Shown piece by piece: positions 1-7,601 of a stretch of DNA of 17,978 nucleotides. Both the position numbers and the translations under genes were made by a program. Each line of letters opens with the position of its first letter. Position 1 is the stretch's first letter. Origin of the DNA: Planctomycetota bacterium (GTDB lineage Bacteria; Planctomycetota; Planctomycetia; Pirellulales; Pirellulaceae). The stretch is from positions 1 through 17,978 of the forward strand of contig JAPLNJ010000246.1 of NCBI GenBank assembly GCA_026692885.1, read 5' to 3'. The notes under the pieces were generated by a model. It had not been told where the DNA came from. It was given only the letters and a program-made list of their open reading frames with translations, and did no database searches.

Positions 1-3000
1 TCGGACCGAACCACGCGATGAGATCGGGCGTTACACCAAGGGCGTCGGAGATGTAGAACGAGGTCAGCTTACAGAACGGCTCCTCGATGCCGTAATTGGC
101 GATTCGCGTCGCGAACCAGCCGTGCATCGCCTCGTGCACTGGCAGAAGCTGGTCCTCCAGTTTGGCCGCGTTTTCGGGAGTGAAAGGCAACGATCGGTTG
201 ATTTTCTCCAAATCAAAAAGACAGATTTGGCCCTTGCCGTTACCGTCCGTGGTCCAGAAACCAGTCGTACCCTCGACGAACGGGCCGCAGAATTGATCAC
301 CCTGCAAATGGAAGGTCACTGGCGCCAGCACCGAGTCGACGTCGTACCCTGCGAAACTGACGAGATCCTCTGCGGCCAGCAGTAGGCCTTGCCGCTTGGC
401 CTGGAGAAGTTCGGGCGAGCAGTCTGGGCAGACCACCTGGCTGTCATTCAGGCCGGGCAGTTTCGGGTTGATCGTGATGGTGAACGAACGGCTGAGGGTG
501 TTCACTCCGCCGGTGGTCGTGCCGCCGTTGTCGGTCACCGTTACTGTGATCACCGCCGTGCCGTTGGCGTTGGCGATCGGTGTGTAGCTCAGGCTGCCCG
601 TCGTGTTGGGGCTGCTGTAGCTGATAACGGGATTGGGAATCAAGCCCGGGTTGTTGCTGGTCGCCGTCGCGGCAAGAGCCTGGCCCGCCTCGTCGCTCCC
701 GCCGCCCGGGCCCATCCCGCTGAGGTTGACGGTCTGGATGCCGGCGTCCTCATTGATCACAGCCGGGCCGATGGAGTCGAGCGTCGGGCCGTCGTTGACG
801 GCCGTCACAGTAATCGTCAAGGTCTTCGCCAGCGTCTTGTGATCGGCCGCTCCGTTGGTCGTCCCGTCGTCGGTGACCGTGAAGCTGAAAGTGCCTGGAC
901 CGCCGTTCACATTCGGTAGCGGCTTGAACCGCATGCCCTGGAGCTGAGCCAGGGCATACGCGCCCAGATTCACGGGTGTACTACCGTCCGCGAGGACGAC
1001 GGTGCCCAGCGTCGGCGGCGGGACTGCCGTGGCCGCGTACGTCAACGTCTGCGCTGCTTCATCCGAGCCTCCGCCGGGGCCGAATACGGGCGGAACGGAG
1101 AATAGGGGCGTCAATCCCGAATCCTCGGCAACGGTCAGATTAGCGACGGTCCCCGATACGAGCCTGGGCGGATCGTTCACTTCCGTGATGCGAATCGTGA
1201 CCGTGGCTTCGGTGCTCATCAGCCCCGGCGGCCGGCCAGCTTTGTTGTCGTCGACGACACTGAATCCGAAGCTATCCGAGCCGCTGTAATCGGGATCGGG
1301 CGTGTAGGTCACATCTCCCGTGCTGGCATTCAGGCTGGTAATCGTACCGTGGGCTGGCTGTGTCGTAACGACGAATGTCAACGCCTGGACCACCTCCGGG
1401 TCGCCGTCGTCGCCGGTCAGCTTGGTCGATACCGCAGTGTCTTCGGTCGTAGTCACGCTCTGGGGGTTGGCTACCGGCCGGTCGTTCACCGCAGTGACTG
1501 TGATGGTCACGGTGGCCAGCGTGCTGGTCAGGTTCGCGGGCGGTCCGGCCTTGTCGTCGTCGGTCACCGTGAACGTGAAGCTATCGGTCCCATTGAAATT
1601 GGGATTGGGCGTGTAGGTCCCTGTTCCCGTCACCGGATCAAAGTTAGCCAACGTCCCGTGTGCCGGCCGTGTGGAAATCTCAAATCTCAAATTTTGAACT
1701 ACTTCCGGATTGCCGTCGTCGCCAGTCAACGTAATCTCAACGGGCGTATCTTCGGCTGTTGTGACGCTCTGGCCGTTTGCCTTCGGGGCCAGATTAACCG
1801 GCGGTCCCGGCAACGGCGGGATGTTCGGCGTCGGACGCTGGATCACCTGTCGCATGAGGTCGCTGGCATCCAACGGGCTGAGCGTCCCGTCCCCGGTCAC
1901 GTCCCCGATGATCAGCGGGTCGATCATCGGGTAGGCTGCGAACCCGGTGTCAAAGTGCTTACCCACGCGGCCGACCAAGCGGTAGTCCTCGGCGTCGTAG
2001 CGTTGGTTTCCATTTGCGTCTCCGACGAGGGCGACGACCTGCAGCCCATCGTCCGCCGTAGCGGCCAGAGCACCCGCGTTCACTTCCAGGTCGGAGATGC
2101 GCAATACAGCCGCAGCACCGTACGGGGCATCCCTGGGCACCACACCGTTCAAAGTGACGATCTCGGTGGGCCCGCTTGGCATGGGGAACAACGCCGAGAA
2201 CGTCACCCAGACCTCCCCCGGCATGTCCAGATTCACCATCACCTCGCTCCCCTCGGGCAGATCCGGGCCCTTGGCCACGTTTGTCAGAACAAGCAGGCTG
2301 GGGTCATACGTGATCTTCATCGACGCCGAGGTTACGCCATTGGCGTCGCTCAGCCGAATCGGCAAACCCGAGTGGGGCTGGATGCCTTCGACCGTGGGAA
2401 CGTCAACCGTCTGCGCCGGCGCCCGGGCGAAGTCAGGCAAACTGACGATCAGTGGTGCCGGAGGCATCACAACAATTTGGTACACGAAATCACCGCCGGG
2501 GGTGCCATCACCAGTTGGAAACGTGCCGCTATACTCGCCATCCAGCAGTTGGCCGGTGAGATGGTCTTTGAAACCATCGGCCGCACTTCGCAACGTCACG
2601 GTGTACGTGCCCGCCGCCAGGGCGCCGCAGGTGGCGACAAACTGGGTTTGGTCTGGGCCAGGCACAACAAATGTTCCGGAAACAACCTTGTTCGTCGAAT
2701 CCTTCAGGACCACATCCGATGCGCCGAGAAACTGGCTCTGGTTGTCGTAAAGGCTCAAGACTGTGCGGTCAACAGCGCGATTGAACTGGACGCTGAAGCC
2801 GCTGGGTGTGGCCGTTAGCGACTGCACGACCAGCGGTTGAAAGTCGAGGGTGATGTTGACGGTTCTTGTGCCTCCGTCTGTCGATTCGACGATGATCGAA
2901 CCTGTTGCAGTACCCTCGAAGCCGGCCGGTATTGCGAAGGAGGCAGTAACCCCCCGGGTGCCTCCCGCGGGAACGTCGAAGCTGTTGTGGTCAAACGTCA

Positions 3001-6000
3001 CGACGGATGCGGGGATAGTGCCCCACGTCCCAACGAAATCGGTTGTGTGGATGCTCACCGAATGCAGCACCTTTGTGCCACCAGCTTCCTTCACTTCCAG
3101 GGGCATTTGCTTCACTCCGCCCGGTACGACAGAAGCGTGGACGGTATTCGGCCAAACATCCAACGTGGGCATCTCCGCGAGCGGTTCGGTAAGCAGGGTG
3201 AGCGCGCCCTCCATTGCCGTCACGGTGGTCGTCGTTGCCAGCCGTTCACCAGCGACGATGCTTCCGGAGAACGTGCTTCCGGGAACGCCGCTCCCATCCT
3301 GCGTGCCCCTCAGATGCAACTCGAACGGCCCACTGCTTGTTCCGATTAGCTCGGTTCGGTAGCTACCGGCGGCGAGTTGTGGGAGAGTAACGACCTGAAC
3401 CCACTCCACGGGAATGTGAAGGTAGTCCGAGGGAATCCGCTCCTCGCCCGGTTGATAGATACCATCATTGTCACCGCTGTCGTCGTAATATTTCAGGGTC
3501 GCCCCAGGGATTTGCTTCTCCAGACTCGCAGTCGAGTGGTTGACTCCCAAGTGCTGCCCCTGGGGGTCGTACACGTGGAGGTCCGCATGGGACTTCAGAA
3601 TCATCGACATGCTTACGTCCACGCCCGGCGGAAGTTCCCGCGTTTGCATGGCCTGAATCGCCCAGGCGGTGTTGAGCTCCTGCGGGATGAATATTGCTCC
3701 GCCTGTAGCGGGCCAACTGCCAGCACTTTCCTGTTTGCTCCGCAGGTAGCTGGAAAGATCACCGAACCAATCATGGGCGTCCAATCTAGTCTTGTGGCTC
3801 ATCACAAGTGCTTTTGCCAGAGTAACCGCGTAATAGAACTCGGCCGCCCAGCCGGTCCCATCGTTGTTACTCACGCTGTAGTTCCGGGCGAGCCAATCCA
3901 TACCACCGGTCACGCGAGGATCGGATTGGTCGATTCCGCAGAGCCGATAGCTCCACACCGACGCCGCAGTCATGGTGTGGATCGACTGCGGCAGGTAATC
4001 GGGGGCATACCCGCTGCCGCCGTCGGTGTTGCGGCGGCGGTCCAAAAACGTCAATGCCTTGTTATAGGTGTCCGAAGCCTGAAGACCAAGCTCTACATCC
4101 GCTGCCTTAAGACCCATCAGCGCCCACTGTGTGTTCGATAGGTCTGGCCGACTGCTGTTCCCGTAGCCAAATCCCCCATATTGCCAATTACTTTGTGGCA
4201 CATTGCCCATCGTTGAGTTCTCATCCCACTGCGAGCCAATCAGCCAAGTTCGCATCTTGGAAATCTGATCGTGGTAAGCCGTGTTATGCGTCGCAACCAA
4301 CGGCACGATCGCCAGCGCTGTCCTGTAGGTGTACCGGCCCGGTTCGGTGCCGACACTACCATCAGCATGAACTTGAGCAAGAAGGGACTGTATGCCTCGC
4401 GAGACGATTGTGTCCGTCTCCTTGTACCCAGCATTCAGCATCGCCAATACGGCCATCGACGTGTTGGCTGCATCGTTCGACCAGGAACCGTTTGCCTGCT
4501 GATTCGTGCGCAGCCAATCAATGGCTCGCTGAATAGACTCCTGCTGAACAGTGCTAATCTGCCATCTGAACCACGAGGGGTCAGGCGGATAAGCAGGTCC
4601 CGTCTGGCCATCACCATCGCCGTCAATGCCGTTTCCACCCATGTCCTTCACGCCAGTGCCAATGGTGACAGTCACCGTCTCGCCGTTGGCGAAGTTGACG
4701 TCGGGGTCTATTGTCAAGATGTGCGTGGCGTGGTCAAAGCTGAACGACGAACTGTGAATGCCAGTTGATGAGGCGGAAACCAGTATGGTCGAGTTGTTGA
4801 ACGTGGCGTCATCCATGTCCTCGCTAAATTGCACCCAAATGTTCGTGTCTCGCCCAAAGCCGAAGGTGCGCGAGATTATTGTTGGCGGCGCATCCCTAGG
4901 CGTGCCAAGCGACGCAAGATAGCCTCCGCGGTCGAGAAATGTTCCGAGGCTAGGATCAGTTGCCGAGAAGGTGTCGAACCAACTCCCAAAACGGAACACG
5001 TCGTACTGAGTGATCCCGATGTCTCGCGCCGCACCAAGGACGTTTAGTTGACTTTGTTGCCACTGCACGGGCGTTAGGCCCCAGGTTGACGCGTCCGCCC
5101 ACGCAAACTGTCGCGCCGTCGAGAGCACAGGAACGACCTTTGCTAACGATACGCCGAGGTCACTTATGTCCTGAAGCTCTTTCAGCACCAATGCGCGGGC
5201 ACTTTCCGCCGCTGTGCCATCGAAGGACCACAAAGCTCCGTCCTGCCAGTAGAGCATTGGAGAAAACGTATCGAGATAGGGATCGAGATCGGGGTATATC
5301 TGCCGCGTCCACCAAGACTGACTACTAGGCCAAACATATCCAGCCAGCTTCGTGTTTTCGGGCAATTTCTCGGAGATTTTCGACAACAGCGTAGTGATCC
5401 ACGACGGATCGCCAGGCTTTTGGCCCTCTTCCTCTTTCGGCTGGCCATACCTAAGATGGTCCAGGGCAATTCGTGTCGGAGGAGTGTAAATCGAGCCCGA
5501 CTCAGGATTCGTCAGAGAACTAATGAGGGACGCCTCGTATTGACGTGCCGCGTCGTAGCTAGGGTCAACGATCTTCTGGTCGTACCATTCCCACGTCAAT
5601 CCCTTGTCCTCCGCAAGCTCCAATGCTGCTTGATCGTCGAGCACCGATACCCAGGGACTTACTTCGAGGCCGATGCTCCTGCCTACCCCCTGCATCGTGC
5701 CGTAGAGATCATATTGGTACAGGCTGTGATTTGTGGCATGAGTATTGTCTACGGATGTCTTGAACAGGATTTGGCCGGAGCTCAGTAGTTCATCGCCAAC
5801 TACCTTTACGGACGGAGAAATGCTCGGGAATCCCGCTTGCAGGAACTTGCGCAATACGGACTCGACGCCAACGGTGTTGGCATTGCTACTGTCGAAATGG
5901 CGAGTGGTTTGCAGTATCAGACTGCGGGCGACGGGGAAATCACCGATTGCAAGTATGGGTAGCTCGCGCTGTCGGGAGGCAGGATCGTAAGTGTTTTCCG

Positions 6001-6871
6001 GTGTAAAGGTCGCAACTGTCTTGCCTGTGGAGTCGATAACGTTGACGATGGGCAAGTATGCGCCACTTGCGGCATCCCCAGTAACGGTCCAGAGGTCAAT
6101 TGGCCCCGCTGAGAAAGTGCCGCCGGCTGAAATAGAGCACGACATCGCGTACTCAGTTATTAATAGCCCGTCTGGACCGGGTATGCCTGCGGACCGCTGG
6201 GGACCGTAGAGACGTATACGCAACTGTGCGGCATTCAGGGGTTGACTTCCCGTGTTAGCGATAACCAGTTGGGCAGTAACCTTTTCCCCACGACGGAATC
6301 GTTCGTTAAAGGAGGAAGACACCAATTCGATATTTCCAGGAACCTCATTTCGTTCGCTGATGTGAACCACAGCATTGTTATTCTGGCCGTCAACCTGATA
6401 GCCTTCGCCTGCTCGTAGTGTCACTGTCAATTGCTCGGCCCCCTCCAAAAAGTCATCATCGAAGGGAGTGATGACAAATATCGCTGAATCCGCGCCGGGG
6501 GGAATTTCAATGGTGTCGTAAGGGCGCTCAATGGGATGCGCCAAGGGGCTAAAGTCCCAACCAGGTGTTGCTGTACTTCCTTGGAGCGTGTAATGGATCT
6601 TCAGCCTCTCACCGGTGTCGCCAGATCGTCGAACGGTTAGGCTTGCGGGCGTGGCATCCTCCTCCACAAGATCAACCGACCCCGAAATCGAAACCAGTGG
6701 CAAAGCGAGGGTGGAGAGAGAGGAGACGCTGCCAATGGAGAGAAGTCGCCGATCCTCCAAGGCATCGTAATCCAAGCGGCGGTGGCAGGCAGTTCTTCGG
6801 TGCTTTGAGTTCTTTCCGAAATGTCGGTTTGTGCGGCTCTCGGGCTTGTTGGGACTTGACTTACGGCGCAT
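1..6871 (-). CDS. Giant multidomain surface protein with glycosidase-like barrel, toroid, dockerin and zincin motif (3' end off window)
   Basis: Reading the minus strand from ATG 6871-6869 gives 2290 codons with no stop; the gene continues beyond base 1. Visible order: basic N-terminus with YDALEDRRLLS (residues 35-45), a planctomycete export-type motif; Calx-beta-like (about 60-170); CARDB-like (175-300); a TIM-barrel region resembling GHL10/DUF4015 glycosidase-like proteins (340-650), with VSPWV, IALDHLRY (D471, Y475) and FSPMLYW (Y541); SbsA-type Ig (660-766); alpha/alpha-toroid repeats as in squalene cyclases/prenyltransferases (775-1080), with QxxxGxW motifs ending at W797 and W1053; beta/Ig-like segments (1083-1450); cohesin-like (1473-1611); dockerin type I with two Ca loops (1617-1677); four cadherin-like repeats (1695-2138); and a segment with HEAMH (H2246, E2247, H2250), the HExxH signature of zinc peptidases. 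The start is supported by GGGAG 9 nt upstream. An extracellular role in polysaccharide or surface processing is inferred; the substrate is unknown. Confidence 0.92.
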   Translation of the reverse strand, partial: MRRKSSPNKPESRTNRHFGKNSKHRRTACHRRLDYDALEDRRLLSIGSVSSLSTLALPLVSISGSVDLVEEDATPASLTVRRSGDTGERLKIHYTLQGSTATPGWDFSPLAHPIERPYDTIEIPPGADSAIFVITPFDDDFLEGAEQLTVTLRAGEGYQVDGQNNNAVVHISERNEVPGNIELVSSSFNERFRRGEKVTAQLVIANTGSQPLNAAQLRIRLYGPQRSAGIPGPDGLLITEYAMSCSISAGGTFSAGPIDLWTVTGDAASGAYLPIVNVIDSTGKTVATFTPENTYDPASRQRELPILAIGDFPVARSLILQTTRHFDSSNANTVGVESVLRKFLQAGFPSISPSVKVVGDELLSSGQILFKTSVDNTHATNHSLYQYDLYGTMQGVGRSIGLEVSPWVSVLDDQAALELAEDKGLTWEWYDQKIVDPSYDAARQYEASLISSLTNPESGSIYTPPTRIALDHLRYGQPKEEEGQKPGDPSWITTLLSKISEKLPENTKLAGYVWPSSQSWWTRQIYPDLDPYLDTFSPMLYWQDGALWSFDGTAAESARALVLKELQDISDLGVSLAKVVPVLSTARQFAWADASTWGLTPVQWQQSQLNVLGAARDIGITQYDVFRFGSWFDTFSATDPSLGTFLDRGGYLASLGTPRDAPPTIISRTFGFGRDTNIWVQFSEDMDDATFNNSTILVSASSTGIHSSSFSFDHATHILTIDPDVNFANGETVTVTIGTGVKDMGGNGIDGDGDGQTGPAYPPDPSWFRWQISTVQQESIQRAIDWLRTNQQANGSWSNDAANTSMAVLAMLNAGYKETDTIVSRGIQSLLAQVHADGSVGTEPGRYTYRTALAIVPLVATHNTAYHDQISKMRTWLIGSQWDENSTMGNVPQSNWQYGGFGYGNSSRPDLSNTQWALMGLKAADVELGLQASDTYNKALTFLDRRRNTDGGSGYAPDYLPQSIHTMTAASVWSYRLCGIDQSDPRVTGGMDWLARNYSVSNNDGTGWAAEFYYAVTLAKALVMSHKTRLDAHDWFGDLSSYLRSKQESAGSWPATGGAIFIPQELNTAWAIQAMQTRELPPGVDVSMSMILKSHADLHVYDPQGQHLGVNHSTASLEKQIPGATLKYYDDSGDNDGIYQPGEERIPSDYLHIPVEWVQVVTLPQLAAGSYRTELIGTSSGPFELHLRGTQDGSGVPGSTFSGSIVAGERLATTTTVTAMEGALTLLTEPLAEMPTLDVWPNTVHASVVPGGVKQMPLEVKEAGGTKVLHSVSIHTTDFVGTWGTIPASVVTFDHNSFDVPAGGTRGVTASFAIPAGFEGTATGSIIVESTDGGTRTVNITLDFQPLVVQSLTATPSGFSVQFNRAVDRTVLSLYDNQSQFLGASDVVLKDSTNKVVSGTFVVPGPDQTQFVATCGALAAGTYTVTLRSAADGFKDHLTGQLLDGEYSGTFPTGDGTPGGDFVYQIVVMPPAPLIVSLPDFARAPAQTVDVPTVEGIQPHSGLPIRLSDANGVTSASMKITYDPSLLVLTNVAKGPDLPEGSEVMVNLDMPGEVWVTFSALFPMPSGPTEIVTLNGVVPRDAPYGAAAVLRISDLEVNAGALAATADDGLQVVALVGDANGNQRYDAEDYRLVGRVGKHFDTGFAAYPMIDPLIIGDVTGDGTLSPLDASDLMRQVIQRPTPNIPPLPGPPVNLAPKANGQSVTTAEDTPVEITLTGDDGNPEVVQNLRFEISTRPAHGTLANFDPVTGTGTYTPNPNFNGTDSFTFTVTDDDKAGPPANLTSTLATVTITVTAVNDRPVANPQSVTTTEDTAVSTKLTGDDGDPEVVQALTFVVTTQPAHGTITSLNASTGDVTYTPDPDYSGSDSFGFSVVDDNKAGRPPGLMSTEATVTIRITEVNDPPRLVSGTVANLTVAEDSGLTPLFSVPPVFGPGGGSDEAAQTLTYAATAVPPPTLGTVVLADGSTPVNLGAYALAQLQGMRFKPLPNVNGGPGTFSFTVTDDGTTNGAADHKTLAKTLTITVTAVNDGPTLDSIGPAVINEDAGIQTVNLSGMGPGGGSDEAGQALAATATSNNPGLIPNPVISYSSPNTTGSLSYTPIANANGTAVITVTVTDNGGTTTGGVNTLSRSFTITINPKLPGLNDSQVVCPDCSPELLQAKRQGLLLAAEDLVSFAGYDVDSVLAPVTFHLQGDQFCGPFVEGTTGFWTTDGNGKGQICLFDLEKINRSLPFTPENAAKLEDQLLPVHEAMHGWFATRIANYGIEEPFCKLTSFYISDALGVTPDLIAWFGP

Positions 6872-6880
6872 GGTCAGACT

Positions 6881-6885
6881 CTCCC
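6881..6885 (-). promoter_or_regulatory. Shine-Dalgarno site of the giant minus-strand gene
   Basis: On the minus strand GGGAG lies 9 nt upstream of ATG 6871-6869. It selects this start, which places the basic N-terminus and the YDALEDRRLLS motif right after the initiator, as usual for planctomycete exported giants. Confidence 0.6.
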
Positions 6886-6896
6886 GGTGGCGAGGG

Positions 6897-6910
6897 CGGC
6901 GGAGCCGCCG
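6897..6910. other. Short GC-rich hairpin in the leader of the giant gene
   Basis: CGGCGG-AG-CCGCCG is a nearly perfect inverted repeat located just upstream of the Shine-Dalgarno site of the minus-strand gene. If transcribed it could fold in the 5' leader and affect translation. It could equally be chance in GC-rich DNA. Confidence 0.3.
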
Positions 6911-7444
6911 AGTGTTCTTCGAGCCGCTATGCGGTGGGCGCCGCACGTCCATGAATGCGCCACGGCGAGCGGCAGGCGATTTCGTGTTGGCCAGTTCGCG
7001 CCCGAGGCAGCGCGAGAGATTGAACGAGACTTCGAGCAGGTGCAGAGTTGCAGCGAAACCGATCCCAAATCGAGGATCGCGGTGGCAGGAACTTGGACTA
7101 CTGCGCTGGGCATGGCGGCATTCCTGGGGTCATTGCAGCAACTCTCATTTGGGCGGCGAGATGGCTCGCCGCGGGTATCGGAATCGGAGGCTACCCCAGC
7201 CGACAAGAGTGATTCCGTTGCTGCCTCCCGACGGAGGAAAGTCGCGTGGGTCGGGAGTGTTGTGCTGTCCGATGGCCGCCGTGCAAACGGGGGTAGTCGC
7301 AAACGTTTCGGTATTTCAACGACCCGCGACGGGGGCAGCGCCGCACAAGCTGGCCAGCGTGTCTCCATCGCAGGCAGCCCGCCACGTTAGCTAACCCACA
7401 TCGCGTAGTCAATAGCGGCGGTCAGGGTATCTTTCGCGGTTTGT

Positions 7445-7473
7445 TTGCGAAGATTTTGATGCGTGGCTATCAT
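7445..7473 (+). promoter_or_regulatory. Candidate sigma70-type promoter for the plus-strand protease gene
   Basis: TTGCGA (7445-7450, 4 of 6 matches to the -35 consensus), a 17-nt spacer, and TATCAT (7468-7473, 5 of 6 matches to the -10 consensus). Transcription would begin near 7480 and give a leader of about 120 nt before ATG 7602. Planctomycete promoter consensus is not well defined, so this is a suggestion. Confidence 0.4.
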
Positions 7474-7588
7474 GTTGGGATTGCTGGCTTTCCGTGCGAG
7501 CAGGAAGACGCGCGCCGATGCCAGCGCCAAACGCCCGCCTGCGGAGCATCAGGACTGCCATTCTTGAAGCACGGCGTGAACTTTGCTC

Positions 7589-7593
7589 GGGAG
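7589..7593 (+). promoter_or_regulatory. Shine-Dalgarno site deciding the start at 7602
   Basis: GGGAG sits 8 nt before ATG 7602. The frame is open further upstream to an ATG-type start at 7494, but no comparable site precedes that codon, and the extra 36 residues would displace the basic N-terminus that normally opens this protein class. Confidence 0.6.
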
Positions 7594-7601
7594 CTTTCAC
7601 C

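Larger units (their letters stand above)
6872..7444. other. Divergent intergenic region without a recognised gene
   Basis: This stretch separates the starts of two divergently oriented surface-protein genes. Open frames of roughly 165-190 codons exist on both strands (plus 6887-7390 and 6831-7394, minus 6874-7368). None has a convincing Shine-Dalgarno site, a recognisable motif or a clear advantage over its antisense. The plus frame 6887-7390 has one modest hydrophobic stretch (ALGMAAFLG) followed by a polar, basic tail, so a small membrane or decayed gene cannot be excluded. I recognise no RNA gene or mobile element. The region presumably carries the promoter of the left gene, but I could not pick one with confidence. 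Confidence 0.4.

Noticed and set aside
1349..2818. Plus-strand ORF of 489 codons, plus similar ones at 389-919, 2837-3349 and 3377-4141
   Set aside because: All are in the frame directly antisense to the giant minus-strand gene and show no domain motifs, while the minus frame reads as cohesin-like, dockerin and cadherin-like sequence.
7494..7601. Upstream start at 7494 for the plus-strand protease gene
   Set aside because: No ribosome-binding site was seen before it, and ATG 7602 has GGGAG 8 nt upstream.
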